Shown in pieces: positions 12,719 to 27,800 of a stretch of 64,000 bases of DNA. A program made the translations under genes and the position numbers. The notes below the pieces were generated by a model, which worked only from the letters and a program-made list of their open reading frames with translations, searched no databases and had not been told where the DNA came from. The DNA comes from Rostratula benghalensis (Eukaryota; Chordata; Aves; Charadriiformes; Rostratulidae), in assembly GCA_013399305.1 (NCBI GenBank), contig VXAI01000139.1, positions 1,500,539 through 1,564,538 on the forward strand, given 5' to 3'. The stretch's first letter is position 1. Each line of letters opens with the position of its first letter.

Positions 12719-15700
12719 CAGTTTTCTTCGCCCTTTTGGACTTCTGGAGTAGGACGAATTTGATGAAATGTCACTTCTTCTAAGTGCAACATCCCTCATC
12801 CTTCTGAAGAAGAGTTGCTGATTTATCATGAACTCAGCTCATCGTATTTGTGAGTGCAGAATATCTCTCATCTTCCCTCTGATGTCAGATACACCTGAAA
12901 AGGACTCTGACTGTAAGTGTAACGAGAAGTTGTAACTGTCCTCAAAGCTCTGCTTTTCTGTATGAGCAAAATTTATGCAAGCCTGCAACTACAGCTAAAC
13001 TGCATATGCAATTACAATGCATACAACCCATCCGGCCACACAAACCTATACAGTGGATACAGGTTGTGACATGGTGTAAGGTAGAAAAAAGAGATTAAAC
13101 TCCCACACCTGCCAGGTTGGAAACAGCTAGGAGTGCCATAGTGAAAACAGCTTGTCTGAAGCAAACGGTGTAAATTACCTTTTCTCTGCAAAAAAAAAAT
13201 TACTCTTTGGTAGAGAAAATACATGGCCAGAAGAGAAATTCTAGTTCTCTGTCTCTTAACATAGCATCCTGGAAAGTTGTACTCTCTTAAGAGAGCTTGT
13301 TTGATCAAGAAATTAAGGATAGAACAAGACTGCAAAATTGCTGGAAGCTTTACCCAGCAGTACTTCACTAAGCCAGAATTCACAAGCCTACATACTGCAG
13401 AGTCTTCAAAGACAAAACTAGCATTATCCCTTTGTTGGAAATGAAAGCATGACTTTGCCTCCTATTGGAAATGGTAAAGAGTGTGAGTCCAACTAAATAT
13501 TCCCCTTTTCTTACAGGTTACTGCATGGAGTGGCCTTTGGAAAAACATGTAAAAGGAACCCCCTTATATCTTCACAGCTGTGTAGCTGTGCCTCAAAGAC
13601 TACCCTTGATCATGGTGCTTCCTTACACCAACACAGTTAGCTTCAAGGACCAGTTCACTGTTTTTATGGGGAGAGCACGTTTTTCCAAATTGGCATGGAA
13701 AATCTACCTGTCTCTGTAAATCAGCTCCCCCATCATTGTTCTCTATATGAAACTCAGAAAAGGGGGTCATTTAAAAAAAGCTAATATTTATCGTTTTGCA
13801 GGTCTCGATATGCAACAAGCCAAGTTTGTGCTCATAAGGAAATACTAAATACGTACATAAAATAATTTGCATTGCAACTGTTGCATCTGTTGTGACACTA
13901 CAGGGAAAGGGTCTTCTGCTTGGAAGGGTCTAATGAGAAGAAGTTACTCTGCCTTAAAAATGCAAGTGCCTTTGGTCTTCCCCACTCAACTTTAGGCTGG
14001 GGTAATTGCATCAGCTGCAAATAGGACAGAGATGGGACAGAACAGAGAAGTGATCTGGATCAGATCCATAGTCGGCAGAGATATCTCAGCCTCCGGAGCC
14101 TGTGGAATCCCCTATGCACAGATGCACACATGTGGACGTGGACGTGATGGTGAGCATCTAGTACTGCTCTTGCCTTTCTCACCCTTTAAAGGTTTAAGGT
14201 TCTCCATGAATGACCCTTAGTGCCTGTGATAAGCAAATGAAGATTTCTCAGAGCATCCCTGTTTAAATGAGCAAACTTTGAAGTGACAAGTGTGACCCTT
14301 ACCTCCCACCTTTAAAAAACAAAGGCAAAGGAGTGCTACTGAGGGCATTTCACTTTTGCTGTATTTTAATTGTTTTTGGCAGGAGGAACTGGCAGCAAAG
14401 ATCATTTGCAAAAGGTGCTGAAGGAAATAAAATATTGTGTCTCTTTTGACAGTAAGATGAACTAAACAATTTCTAAAGAAATCTCTAAGGTTTACATACA
14501 ATTCAAGAGTTTTAATTTAGTCTCCAATTACAAGGAACACAAGAGATGATACTACAGAGGTTGTAGTTGAAATTACTTTACCCAGTTTCTTGAAATGACT
14601 AGTTAGGTCAAACTGCATTTATTCACCTTCTCTGTAATGACTTGCATTTCTCCAGACATTTTCTGTTGTGTTCTTATAGTCACGTAATGCTTATTTACTT
14701 GATTGCCTTGTGTGTGTGTAAATCTGGGACAATCTTCATCAGATTTCATAAAGATCAATTTGATATAATGATGCAGAAACAGTTTTTCTCAGTCCTAAGG
14801 GTGAAGTAGGTGTTCGGCTGTTACTGTAATTTCTATTTTTACCCTTCAGCATTGAAAAATCTCCCCTAAATTACATACAAGGATCTAAGTGCTATAATTT
14901 TTATATATAAAATATGTGTTGCTATATTTGCACATATAAAAATATTTTTTAATTATTTAGCAACAATGTCACATAAATCTTTTCGCTTGTTTAAAAACAA
15001 GGAACTTGCTAAAAAAAATTACTCAGATCTACCTAAATTATCCCAAAGCATTTCAGATCTCTTATTATCTCCTCAGTGTTGGCTAAATATTTCCAGATAG
15101 AAACATCTGCCTTTAGTAACTGAAGGCTGGATTAAGCAAGGTAATTTTCCCTACGGTATGCTCTATGCTAGAGTATTATTAAATTCAGCATACACAATAT
15201 GCCTCTAAACTGTAATTGTGAAGAAGATGAGCCCTTGAACTGGAAAAATACAGATATTCCCTTTGCATGCCGAGGCTAGCTGCAATTTCTTCAATGTATT
15301 TTCAGAATTAGGTATTCCTGTAAAATTATTAGATTAATATTATTAAATCTATATGATCTAGGAGAGATTCAGTACAACCCCCCAATATACAGATAGCAGT
15401 TACAGTATCTATATTAGATATATTATCTGTATTAGATATAAGCCCGGTACCAAAATATCTGGTTTATTATTTTAAAAGTTTAGATGTTTTCTGTTACTTC
15501 CTTCCACCTCACCTTAGTACATCTGATTATATTGAACACTTGCTGGCCCCATTGAGTGTGACATCTGGCAGCACAGTGCAGTGTCCATCTCCTAAATACA
15601 ACAACCTCACTGAGATGCAGCAGCACCAACAGGCTGCTGCTGGCACAATGAACAGCTTTCTTCAAATCCATCAATGAGAGTATTACTCAGAAAAAAACAA

Positions 15701-18700
15701 TCCTTCTAAGCCTCTTCCCTTATCATCGTTTTACAGCACTTTTTAAATGCCCTCCCTATCCTGTCCCACAGTCTCAGCCTCCCACCTCCACCTCGCAGCC
15801 TGCCAGCTCTGCTACTGGAAGTACCAACACAATCCATCCATTTTACAAGTCTCCAAAAGGCCAATTTTAATTTTGAATCCTTGACTGCAGTAAAAGTTGT
15901 GCTGTTAAAATGTGTTCCCCCTTTCCAGCAATGACACCAGTTGCACAGCAGCATTCAATCAGTCTCCTAAATACAATTACTCCCCATTTACAGGGAGGGG
16001 ATATAAACACCAGAGCATGCCAGCTTTTACACTTTACTTCCAAAAGTACCCAAAGTAAAAAAAAAATCTTTTTCCTACAATTACACTTGCAGCCACATCA
16101 CTGTACTATCCCATGCCACATAATGCAATGTATTTATCCTCCTGTAAGCCCCAACAATGCGTTGTCACACCCACTTTGCAGAGGAGAAGTTAATGGGCAA
16201 GGGTCTAGATTCAGCAGTAAACTCAACTCTGAACTTCTCACAACATCATCCAACTGCTGAAATTGGAGGGGGTGTTGGACATAATTGCGTGTAGGTGAAT
16301 TCACACCATGACCAGCTTGAATCCATCATCTCCACGGCCTATATGCTTTACATACAAAGCTTGCATCCGGATGAATGTCCCATATTGCCAACACAGGGAG
16401 GCGGTGGCCTTCCATGCATTCCTGTATCCCATGCTGCAGTTGCAGAATATGCACAGCTCCTCCGTGGGTTCAGCTGACATTCACTCCTGCTTTCCTGACC
16501 CACCTTAATACTATAGAAATTCCAATTCTAAATTAAGAGGACAATGATAAGAGTGACAAATCTGTAAAATCCCTGTTCATATTGATGGGATAGTTGTTTG
16601 ACAAGAACTAAATAAACATGTAACTAAGAGCATCATTGGTAGTAAACTGTAGGAATTCACACTCTCCTTCCTTTTTGGACACCATTTGAACAGCAGAATG
16701 GAACAGCTGCTTGGGAAGCAGTTAGGCATTTGCATACTTTATGCAAAAATGCTTATAAAAATAAGGACTTTCAACTGCACTTGTACAGTCACTAATTTTT
16801 AAACACTGAAATTGGGCGCTTCTTTTTTTAATGAGAGCACTTAGCTAAAGGAAAATACTTTCTATGAAGCTCCAACGCCTCTCAACCATGCAAATGTCAC
16901 AAGCTGACTAGCTATATTTTTTCACACAGATGCAATCCAAGACTGGCCAAATCAGTACTGCAAAACACCGTATCATGCTTTACTGAGACAGATTTAAATT
17001 AAGACTACACTCTACCATTGCCCATAGTTATCAGTGGTTTGGGCTTCTAGCCCTGAGGAAGCGAAGGACACGCACTGAAGTCTATTAAGGCTACTCAGCA
17101 GCATAGACAACAAAATTAGACATTGCCTCCACAGGGATGAGGGTCCAAGGGCTGCGTGGGTCTGACAATGCAGATGCTAAGCAGCTTGAAATCACAGTTC
17201 ACACGTAAGAACTCCCCTTCTCAACATCCCTTACCACAGTCACCCACTGTTATTAGATTACTTTGCTCACATGAGAAATGGTGCCAGCCATCAGAAATGG
17301 AGCCCTGCACAGGTTTTCTGGTGTCCTCTTGGCATTTGGATGCAATTTCCTACATTTTCCTTTGTCGGGAAAACTTTGCATGTTCTGGGTCTGCTTGGGA
17401 CTGCTTCTCCCTCATCATTTTATTCAAGGGTGTTAAGCATCATATGGGAAGGCACAGCCTGAAAAATGCTGCAATTACACCACAACAGCAAGGCAAACAG
17501 CATGACGCTGAGTAGCAAATTCTCACTTTACCTGAAAAACCCACATCTTGTAGTGAAGGAGCCTGAATTCTAGAAACTTTTTCCCTAAGAGCTCTGGAAT
17601 AAGATGCTTTCTCTATTTTGAATATTATCTTTAACATTGACTCATTTCCATGCAAATCTCTCCAGTATTTCTGAAAAAGCTGAATTGCATCTGTCAAATA
17701 ACCATCTACTCATCACATAAATATTTTTCTTTCCTATTTCCATCAAAGAAATAAAGCAGCTCCTTTCCCAGAGTGCTGTCTTTAGTATTATTAGTGGCCA
17801 GTGCTGACACCTGTGAATCAAAACCATCCCATGTGCCTTCCTCTGTGTCCCTCACCATGTCAAAACTGTTACTGGTAACAAGCACAGGACACAAAGCACT
17901 ATTCTGTGGAAGTACAGGAATCAGCAACAGCTCAAAAGTATCATCTCCAGAAAAAAGTTCTACGAGTAAAGTTGGCAGCTGTCAGTATTACCGTGTGAAA
18001 CACCTTGACAGCTTGTTGCTGGATTTGAGCAGCAAGGGTTTTCTTCTCTTGTTGGGGCTTTCTTTTTATGCAGTATTTTTAAAGGAATTTTTTAGTGGGA
18101 CACCAAGTTCTTGTCACATTAAGATGAACTGAGGATAGCAAAGTTGCTGGAGGCAGGATGCCAGAACATCACTTGCACAATGAGGAACACCACCTAAATT
18201 GCCTGTCTTGTTAAAATGTAACAGGAAATTCGTAAACACAGCTATAAAGTACTGTTTCTAGCTCTCTGCTACTAGGTTCCTATTTGCTGCCTATGCCAAT
18301 CTAAAAGTTTATACTGTATAAACCTGTGTGTTGGCCTGTTTTAGATACTCACAAATAAACTTATTTATACATCTACATAGACACGAATAAACCTGTATGT
18401 ATGTGTAAAGGGAAACATACAATATGAATAGGCTCAGACTTCCCGCAGCTGCTAATTTTCCTTTCAGTGTTCTAATGTTCTCATTCTTTCTACTTCTTTC
18501 AAATCAAACTTTGTTTAATCATTTATTTAAACATTCAATTATCTCAGCACAATTAATAAAAATGGATTGAGGACAATTAGACAAATGATTCCAGCTATAA
18601 AGCACAAGCAATGCAGAGCCTTGAGAGGCGTGTTCACATAACAGTGCGTACTTATACAATATCTGCCTGAAAATATTCATGGGAGAGCACACAGGTAAAG

Positions 18701-21700
18701 CACTACTACTTCTATTTGGTAGTTCTTTCTTCCCTTATCTTATGTAATCCGCCAGAGCTCTGTGTGAGGATAGATTTTTGTATGTAATTATAGTGTATTT
18801 TTAGGAATAAAAGCAATAAAATGAAGTACTTAACTGTTAATATTAAAAACCTCAAATTTGGAGATGATGTTAGCATCCTATTATTTTCGGAATAATTCTG
18901 CTTTGTAAAATGACCACAAAACTGCCTTCATTGAACTGCACAATAATGTTCTTGATCATCTAAGCCATCTACAGAAGTACCTTCCCTCTAATTCTCATCC
19001 TGCAAATTCAGCATCTCTGGACAGAGCCGAGTAGATTTTTGTATCCAGCATTTTTCTATGTGATACTGACAGTCTATTTCTAATTAAATTTGCCTTCCCT
19101 GGAGTGTTTGGATTTAAAAAAAAGATGAAAAAACATAATTCCACAAAAAAGTTCAAACAATTCACCTGCAGGTTTTAGAAAGCTGAAATAATTCATAGCA
19201 AAATATTTTCTCCTTTAGTATTTTGACTTGAAATCTCCAAAGCCTCAACAATGGAAGAAAACTCCATTTTGATGCCAAAAAAAAATATAATATTTTAACA
19301 GCCAAAGGAAAAATGGAACATTCATTATCTTCACACACACACTTATATTACTCAATATTTTCCACAAAACCAAACTATGAGTTCCTAGTGCACTCCTAGC
19401 TAGCAACTGGGGCCAATGTGAATCCGTTTTGCCCAATTTATTAGCATCAGGTATCCATTTTATCAGAGCATTTGTGCCCAAGAGGTGTGAAGCCTGCTCC
19501 CCACTCCCACTAAAAGCAATGCTTGGGCAGACTGCTGCTCAGGGCTGGACCTCAGCACCTCTCATTTTTGCTGGAATGATGCCAGCTTTGCCTAAAAATT
19601 TTTACATTAATATTTTCAGGCTCTCAAGGTGAATTAACTTTACTCTGCTTTCATTATGCACTTTGGGAACATGTCCTTCATCACAGTATTGATTTAGCTG
19701 TGGCAGATGCTGAGCTGTCACTGAGCCTGACAGCTTCCTCAGTGCTTGTCTTGTAAAACAGTCCATTGCCAAGTGAAACCAAATTGCAAAAAACCTCACA
19801 TTTCCCACTTTTATACTCTACAGAATCATGTGTGCTACTCGAAGCACATCCTTCCAGGAGAAGGGGGGAGGAAAAAAGTCAGCCTCTTAATTTAGCTTTC
19901 AGCATTATCAATTAATCAGAATACATCCACCCCACCAGCCCAGTTACATTGTTGGGACCATGTTTAACCCACAGTTCAGTGGCTTTGCTGTCACTCACCA
20001 CCACTACAAAGCCACTTCTCACCAGCAGAGAAGGGTCTTTGGGGAGGGTGTTAGTGTGCATGTGTTAAGCAAGAGGGCTTCATCTCCTACCCGATGTCAA
20101 TTTGAATCCCAATACATTTGGGTAGGCTTAATGGCACTCGAGAGAACATCTCTGGTCCTAGGAAGATGCTCTGCACGCTCACCTTTGCAAGTGTCACAAA
20201 CTGTTCTGCTGAAGAGTAGTGGCATGGCAAAGTAGCAGGCAACACCCTAAATACATGTTCACATTTTCTATCAGAGGATCACAAAGCCAGACAATAACAT
20301 ATACATGGAACTGGACATCAGCACTCCAAGGGTTACAAACAAATCTGTTTCCAGCTGTCTAAATACTATGTCAAGTACATTACCTCCACCACTTTCCACC
20401 AGTCCCACAGCTCTCCACCACTCCCTACTCCATAATACCAAGAATAAAACTGATGATGGAAACATTACTAGCCATTGATGCTGTCCCGGTAGAAGCCATT
20501 TGAGAGTACTCAACGGAACAACAAAAGATTGCCTATACAGGCAAACTAAAACAAACAAACAAAAAAGTCTTGCTTTTCTTCTCAGTCTCTGGGCTGTATT
20601 GCTGAACTGTGCATGACTACATGAGACTGGAAAAGTGTCTATTTCCTGGCAGCAGCTCCTAGAGCTCTCCTACTCCCTGTCCAACTCCTTCTGATGAGCA
20701 CTTGTGTGTATCTGATTACCTCTCAAAATTCTCGCTTACTATTCCAGGAAGGAGATGCTGGAATTAGATTTGCTGCATTTCCATTCCTACATTAACACTA
20801 ATTTAACTGAAGTCAATGAAATTACACTGATGTCTGGAGAGTATCTGAGGAGAATAATTGAGTGTATTTTATCACTTTCCTTTGACTTTTTTGTGGCAGT
20901 TTTGTAGCATTTTTAAATGTCCTGTTTCACTAAAATCCACTTACTCTTGGATGCTGCAATAACGTTACTCTCTTTGGGAAAATGGTGTTCTTGCTGTAAA
21001 GCTCCAGATGCTGTCTGTACAATGCCTGGGATGTGTATGACCCACAGAGATGTGTACAGCAACAGAAGTGACATGCAGCATCATGCCAACTGCCCATATA
21101 AGCAAAATTTCTTCCTCTGACAGCAGCACTTCTGGATACTTGAGTACAAGAAAAAGGGTGCACAGGACATCTCTGCCCTGGGTTACTCCTTCCAGATTTC
21201 CACAAACTCAGAGCCTAGGGACTTTCTAAACTTCCCACTGCATCCAGAACATGGTATGTATTAGCCTCTGACCCGACATCTCTACCAAGAATATCTAATT
21301 CCTTTCCACAAATCCATTTCTGCTTCTCACCAAAACACTGTATGACAAAGTATTCCGTTGTGCTGTTCTGCAAGCACAGCTGCCCCAGGCTTTCCCCTGG
21401 CCACCCTCAGCTCCCCTTCCAAGAAAGTGAGCAATCGCTCCCTCTTCGACTCCTGTGCACCACTCCTAATTTTTGTAAGTTTTCCTCCACTGTGTTTTCT
21501 TTGTTGTGAAGAGCCTTTGTCTATTTGATCTGTCCTTCTAAGAAAGTCATTCCATGCTTCATTTTCATCACCTTTTACACGCCTTTTTTAATCTTACAAA
21601 ACCCTGTTGTAAAACAGTGCAGTGTGGTGCAACGATGTTAATTTTTATTACTTGCCACCTTATTTGCCTTTTTTGACTGATACTGACTATTGTGCTGATA

Positions 21701-21870
21701 TTTTCAAGGAACTATCTGCAATAAGAGTCAGATATCTTTCTTGACTGGTAACTGCTAATTTAGAAACCACTATTGTATAGGTATAGCTAGCTATTTTTTG
21801 ACTACGTGTATGACTTTCCATTTCACTGAATTTCATGTGTCCTTTTCACAATTACTTCTGTGGTGGGATT

Positions 21871-21928
21871 GCTATATCAAACCAAAACCCCTAATTTTTG
21901 CTATATCAAACCAAAACCCCTAATTTCA
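21871..21928. repeat. 29-bp near-perfect tandem duplication
   Basis: The 29-bp unit beginning GCTATATCAAACCAAAACCC occurs at 21871-21899 and again at 21900-21928. The copies differ only in the last two bases, which implies a recent duplication or an assembly artefact. Confidence 0.95.
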
Positions 21929-23569
21929 GGACTAAGCAGATAAAAAGACCTGCAGCACATGGGAAGAAAAACTGCACTTAGATCCAAGTACAAGGTAAAT
22001 AATAAAAAAAATCTGGGCAAAACTACACTGTTTCTTGATTTTTTTAGTTTTATGCTAGTATCATGGCTTAGATCCCTATACTTATGAAGATTTGATAATC
22101 TTTCTACTGTAAGTAGGATTGAAGATTTTCCCAGAGCAGGACAAATGCAGGCAAAGCTGTTCATTCTTGGATTCTACCAAAGAGTGACTAAGACAACCCT
22201 AAAAGTCCAGTGAAAATAAATGAGAAATTTGACAGAATAAAAATGTCAAGATGTGACCCAACACTTGAAAAAGTTATGGCATGTTCCTTGAACATAAATT
22301 CTTTAGCAGCAAGAGGAAGTATTAGTTTCTAAAATACATGTTTACCCCTCCTTTCTCAGTGTCACACCATTGCATGTGCTACAAACAACACTGAACATCT
22401 CTATCCAAGTAACAGATCATCTACGTATGCAATAGGTTAATTTAAGTGACCGTGACACCTTCGATGATTTTGTTCATAGGCTGAAGGAATTATTGCAGGG
22501 TCTCTCCCTCCATGTATTTGCCAATACATGAAACATCCTCACTTACTTCTCAGCTATTACAAGGCACTAATAGCTGGGCACGAATGCCACTAATTTCCTT
22601 TGCTAGAGGCAGTGACATCTGAAGTCACACATATTACAGGGATTGTGCCTGGAACAGGGAGTTTGACAGTATTTATTTTCAGGTTTTTTGGACCCCTTGC
22701 ATTACTGACCTAAACCAGCTAGTGCTACTAATATTTACAGGAATCATTCATTTTCAGTTGTTCCCACCAGCGACTAGTGCTGTGAATAAGAAACTGTTGT
22801 AAGCCTTGCAGGACAAAATCTTCAACCCCAATGAAAACGAAATTCAACACCCCATTTATTAGCATATCTTTTCCAGCCTTCCAGCCTCCTTGTTGCCAAG
22901 CCTCCGCAGCACGATGCATTAATTTTATACTGAACTATTAATTGCAGTTGACTTTGCAAAGCTATTTCCTTTACATTTTTTATTCAGTTTTGCAAACCCA
23001 ATCCCAATGGATTTCATTTATTCCCCATAGTTTGTTTGATCAAATTGCAAATATTTCCTTTAATCTTTTCAGGCATTCAGATTTATTGTCTCTGGAGCAG
23101 AGGCTCTTCATCTCCTCTATTGATGGTTTGAAAGGAATAATCTTTCATAGATTTATCATTTTATGCAAGTGTTTAATTCTGCAAGTACATATTAGTAAGC
23201 ATAATATTAAAACACAGTTACCTAACCTAAATAAAAACACTTTGAACCAAATTTGCAAGCTAACCTGCCTTGGTTCTTAATGATACTAATCTGAACTCAT
23301 TTTTTCCCAGGGGTAGTGATCCTTAATTCACTGAGGTCAATGGAAAGTAGCTGCTGATGTTAATGAGCATTAAGCAGGTATGTTTATATTTTACTTTGAG
23401 AATCTGCATGGAAAGTTTCCCAAAGGTAGGCCAAAAGGCTTTGGAAAAACTATTTTCATTTTCTTCATGTCGATTACTAGTAAGTTCTTTGTAACATGAA
23501 CACTACATAAACTGAAGGATAGATATCGTTACTAAGTAAGAGAGATTTTTAACAAAAAAGGTGAATAAT

Positions 23570-23613
23570 TACTACTAGTAGTAGCAGTAATAATAATAGT
23601 AATAAATAATAAT
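23570..23613. repeat. Trinucleotide microsatellite (ACT/AGT then AAT)
   Basis: The sequence runs TACTACTAGTAGTAGCAG into interrupted TAA/AAT repeats. It is imperfect, with several interruptions, so it is probably stable. Confidence 0.8.
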
Positions 23614-24823
23614 ATCACTGCCACCTGATATTTGACATTTATGCATACATTTTACAAAGAAAGACAAATTATTTAATTTTGTTTCATACCTGTCACTTAC
23701 TTCAATTGTACCTGCTCTATTTTTCATTGCAAATTTTCAGAAACAACTGTTTTTAAATTGTTAAATTTACCGTTTTTAGAAATCATTATTCCCCACTTTA
23801 CGATTTAGATGCTTTTTTCATAATGAAATAGGGTACAGTTTAGCAACAAATTAAGAGAAAATAATACCCGCAGGGGTTTTTTAAGCTGCATTTGTAGTGA
23901 TAGATCTTTTAAACTGAAAGTAGAAATGTAACGGTAATGTCCTAGTTCTTTACTGTATTCCACTGGTTCCATCATGCAAGTGAAGTTTTTAAAAAACAAA
24001 ATTAAATGTTATCTTTCGACCAGAAAACAAAGGGAAGGGTTTTTTTCCAGTTTCTTTCTATATTTTTCAGACTAAAAGAGCCTGAAAAGCATAGAAAGAC
24101 AATGGCCAACAGAGAACTTTTCTGTTATATTGAAAACATACTACTTGTAAAATGTTGTACTAGCCAAAAAAACATATCTTGTTTATTAATTCTTTCACTA
24201 AAACACACATCATTTTCAATAAAAAGCATTTTCAACAAAACTAATAGTTTGCCTGAATACTTTCCACGTTATCTGAATAAGTTTCTACCACAACAATTTC
24301 TTCCTCCCATCCAAGTCTCCTTTCAGTCTCCGCTAAAGTCTTCCAGAAGTGATATAGCAAATTTTTTATTTTGTTTAAAAGCTTAGGTGTCTCCTACCTG
24401 AGATCACTCTAAATTGTTTGCTCAATGCTATTCCTAATTATTTAACCTAACTGATAAGGTGCCTCCTCTGGCATAAGCTGTACTCCTCTGGGTACAGCTG
24501 GTTGCCATGACACTGTAGGAAATTACTCCATATTTTCCATCCCTGGATCTTTCTGAAGAATTTATGCAGAACATCTCGCTTTCACAAACCTGCCAGCTTC
24601 ACACGCATCCATAAAAAATAATTACTGATATAACCCTTGCAGTCAGGTTTTATCAGAATGTTAGGGATAAAAATGGGGGGGTTTTCATACATAAGTTTTC
24701 TCCTTCTGCTGATGCTGGCAAAGATCCCACTGCTGTAGCACTGCACATCTTTGTCATGCGAAGCACCATTAGTCCAGCTGCCAAATGGCAAGCTCTCATC
24801 ACAGGGGGCTTATTTTACTGAAG

Positions 24824-24854
24824 TATCTATATACTATTCTATCTATATACTATT
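24824..24854. repeat. 16-bp tandem duplication
   Basis: The unit TATCTATATACTATTC at 24824-24839 is followed directly by a second copy differing at its last base. A further partial match (AGTATCTATAATTAT) follows at about 24867, all within a TATC/TATA-rich patch. Confidence 0.85.
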
Positions 24855-27800
24855 AGCTATTATAAAGTATCTATAATTATCATCCTTGTCCTCTTCTGCC
24901 CCTACGGCTCCTTCTGGAGTTACTAGGGGTATCAAAGATGCAGGGCTGCTTAAAATGAAGCTCTGCCTGGTTACCCTAACCTGACCACTGCAAGGACTTC
25001 TACAACTTGGTTTTGGTCTAAGATATGGAACCTGGGACACCACCTGCAAAGTACCCAGGAGTGTTAGCTCAGCTGCTACAACACGGCACCTTGCACATTC
25101 CTCCCACCTGCATGTTTCTTCTCAAACTCAAGCAAAACAGAGGCAGAGAATGCACCTTTCTGCACCTTCCATCCCTTCCGCATGCCACCAACATCACAAA
25201 TGAAAACAAACTCATCCAGTTGAACACGATAGGCTGCTCCCATGGCATGCTACCTATGACTGCCCAAACTCTGCCTCCGATTCATGCCATGTCTACACCT
25301 GTGCTAGAACATCAGAGTTGGGGCACTGGAAGAAAGATGCATCCTTACTCCACAAGTTTCCAGACACCAAAGCACAAGGAATCACACAGCAGCAATGATT
25401 GAACTAGTGGACAACTTCATCTCTAGTGGTATGTTTTGACGGTATCCATGAGGAAGGGAAGCTTCAAGGTGTCTCTCTAGTATTTTTGTGACCATGTGTA
25501 AAACTCCTCCTGCACAACATGAGGTACATTCTTGAAAATTTAATGTGTGGCTGCTGTGCCTCCAACAGATTGGCAAGGTGAAGGCTCTTAGAAGTAAAGG
25601 CACTTTACTCAAAGCAAAGGATGTTAAATGACAAAATGTGACAAATCAAATGCACACAGGAAAGCAACAAAGAGTGAGGTGGCACAGGCACAATATCACC
25701 AACGTAACACAAGTCATACAGGTATGACTTTGGCAGGAGGCATACTGGGTTACAGCTGAGTGCTTTTGCAATGCCCACCCTCCAGTTCACATCAATAAAA
25801 AGTGGTGCAGTGTCAAAAACATGGAGGAAAGAAACAGCAGTTTACAGTAAATTGGTGACTGAGAAGCTGGAGCCTGATCCTGAAGTTTCAGGCAAATTTT
25901 CCAATTCCAGCGCTATGATTTCAAACAGCGAATTTCGAACAGATGTTAATGCCTTGAGATGTTTAAAAGGCCCTACAACTCATTAAGAGCTTTACTGTCA
26001 CAGAAAAAGGAGCACATAGAGAGAACCTGTGGATGGAATGGACTTCAAGAAGAAAGAGTTTGTACTGTTTAAAATGTGAGCTCTTGAGGCAGCTTCTGTG
26101 CCACTGAATTCAAGTGACAAAAGGGCAGGAGAAGCATCAAGTCTAGATGGAAGTATGTGTGATGAAGGTGTAAAACTGGAAAGCACCCTTACTTGCACTG
26201 GCCAGAAATGCCTAGAAGCAGATTCTGGGTTAAGCACCTAGCACACCACAAGATCTTGGACCATTTTCAGGGATAATGTAATAATCAGTTAGATTTATGA
26301 TACAGAATAACCTGAATTGCAATTCTACAGCTTGTTTTCCAGAGCATTGGAAAAGGGTGAGCCAAATGGCCATATGCGACTTGGGAGGTCTGAAAACAAA
26401 CTCTTCCTAGAGGACCTTTCCACCTGAAATTAATGAACGGAAGATTTCAAAGGAAAATGCTGAGTATCAAATGAAGCACACCATAGCCCTGATTTGCATA
26501 TGCAAGCACCTCCTTCAAAGAGCAGGAAAGCAATAAGGACCTCCAGAGGAAGCTGAGATCCCTCTCAGGAGAACAGTTCTTGCTAGAAATCTTCACCCAC
26601 CTTTGGCAACCCCAATCCTTCCTGCTTAGACCGTAAATCACCCTACACCTCAATCCCAATTTCCTCACAACTCCCCTGCCTCACATCCCAGAGCTTTCAC
26701 ATCAGGACATTTGTCCGACAACATAAAATGAAGCCAAAGCCTGTTAGGTATACAGCAAGCAGCATTAACAGCTGGATGGCTACAGTCTGTTTTGGACTGG
26801 TTTTAGGCAGAAATCACACTCCTTGTATTATACTACACTGGACAACTAAGTACAAGTGAGAGGACTGTGCAGTTCCTATTTAAGACTATCCAAAATACAT
26901 AGCATGGACAATGATCATCGTGTATTTGTACCTGTGATAGCTGCTAATGAACCATAATATTAGCCTTATCAGTTACTTGTATTCACACTCACCACCAGAG
27001 CTCTGGGTCTGCTCTTCAAAACTATGTACTTAATATTGCAGAAGCGGTAGAACAGCCAAGCTTTTTATGCTACAAAAATAGTAATTTATTTTAATTTTTA
27101 CTTTATTAACATCTTGCTGAATAAAACCTCCTTTCATTGTTGTTGATGATGATTCACCAAGAAAGCTAGGATAAGAATTGTGGCAGAAGCTAATAAAATC
27201 CTAACTGAGAAGTCAGATATAAGAACAAATTTACTACTGAAGTCCTTTATATTATCTCCATTTCACACTTCAGAGGTTTAAGGCCAGTATTACATGGTTT
27301 TTTTAATTATTATTATTTTGGGCAGGTTCGTGACAGGTTCGAGGACTGATTTATTTACTTGATGTATTTATTTTCATTTGTGAAAGACGTTTTTGACTGC
27401 TCTAACCAAAATGACAAGTTAAAAATCTCAAAAGGTACTATTTATTGATTATACTTACTAAGAGCTTGCCTGTTTTCCACCTCATTTACACAAAATGAAC
27501 TTGCAGTCCATTTCCCGGTTCATCCTCTACCAGCATTTAGCAACTAATATGTACTTTTAAATATATATACTGAAAGGGACCAAGTAGAGGAGGAGAAATG
27601 ATCCTTTCAACCCTATACAGAACCCACAGAAAATTTTAGGAAGTCAGTGCCCACCCCACAAATCTCCTGCCTTATCCAGACACGGTCACTGATTGCTCCA
27701 TAATTAGACAAGAATAAACAAATGAATGTCACTGACCAGAGTTAGTGTGCTGCATGCACGGCAGAGTGTACCCTCTAATGGCCCTACAGCCAATAGGTGA

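Noticed and set aside
12598..12829. Overlapping lysine-rich minus-strand frames (KKEKRKKK-type)
   Set aside because: They are direct translations of the T/C simple repeat at 12690-12718.
13012..13383. 123-codon open frame on the minus strand
   Set aside because: No recognisable family; cysteine- and leucine-rich composition follows from T-rich DNA; length is within chance expectation.
17156..18132. Two 119-codon plus-strand frames in one neighbourhood
   Set aside because: They lack shared features or plausible splice structure, and neither peptide resembles a known family.
24006..24386. 126-codon open frame on the plus strand
   Set aside because: Phenylalanine-, leucine- and lysine-rich translation of AT-rich sequence with no domain features.
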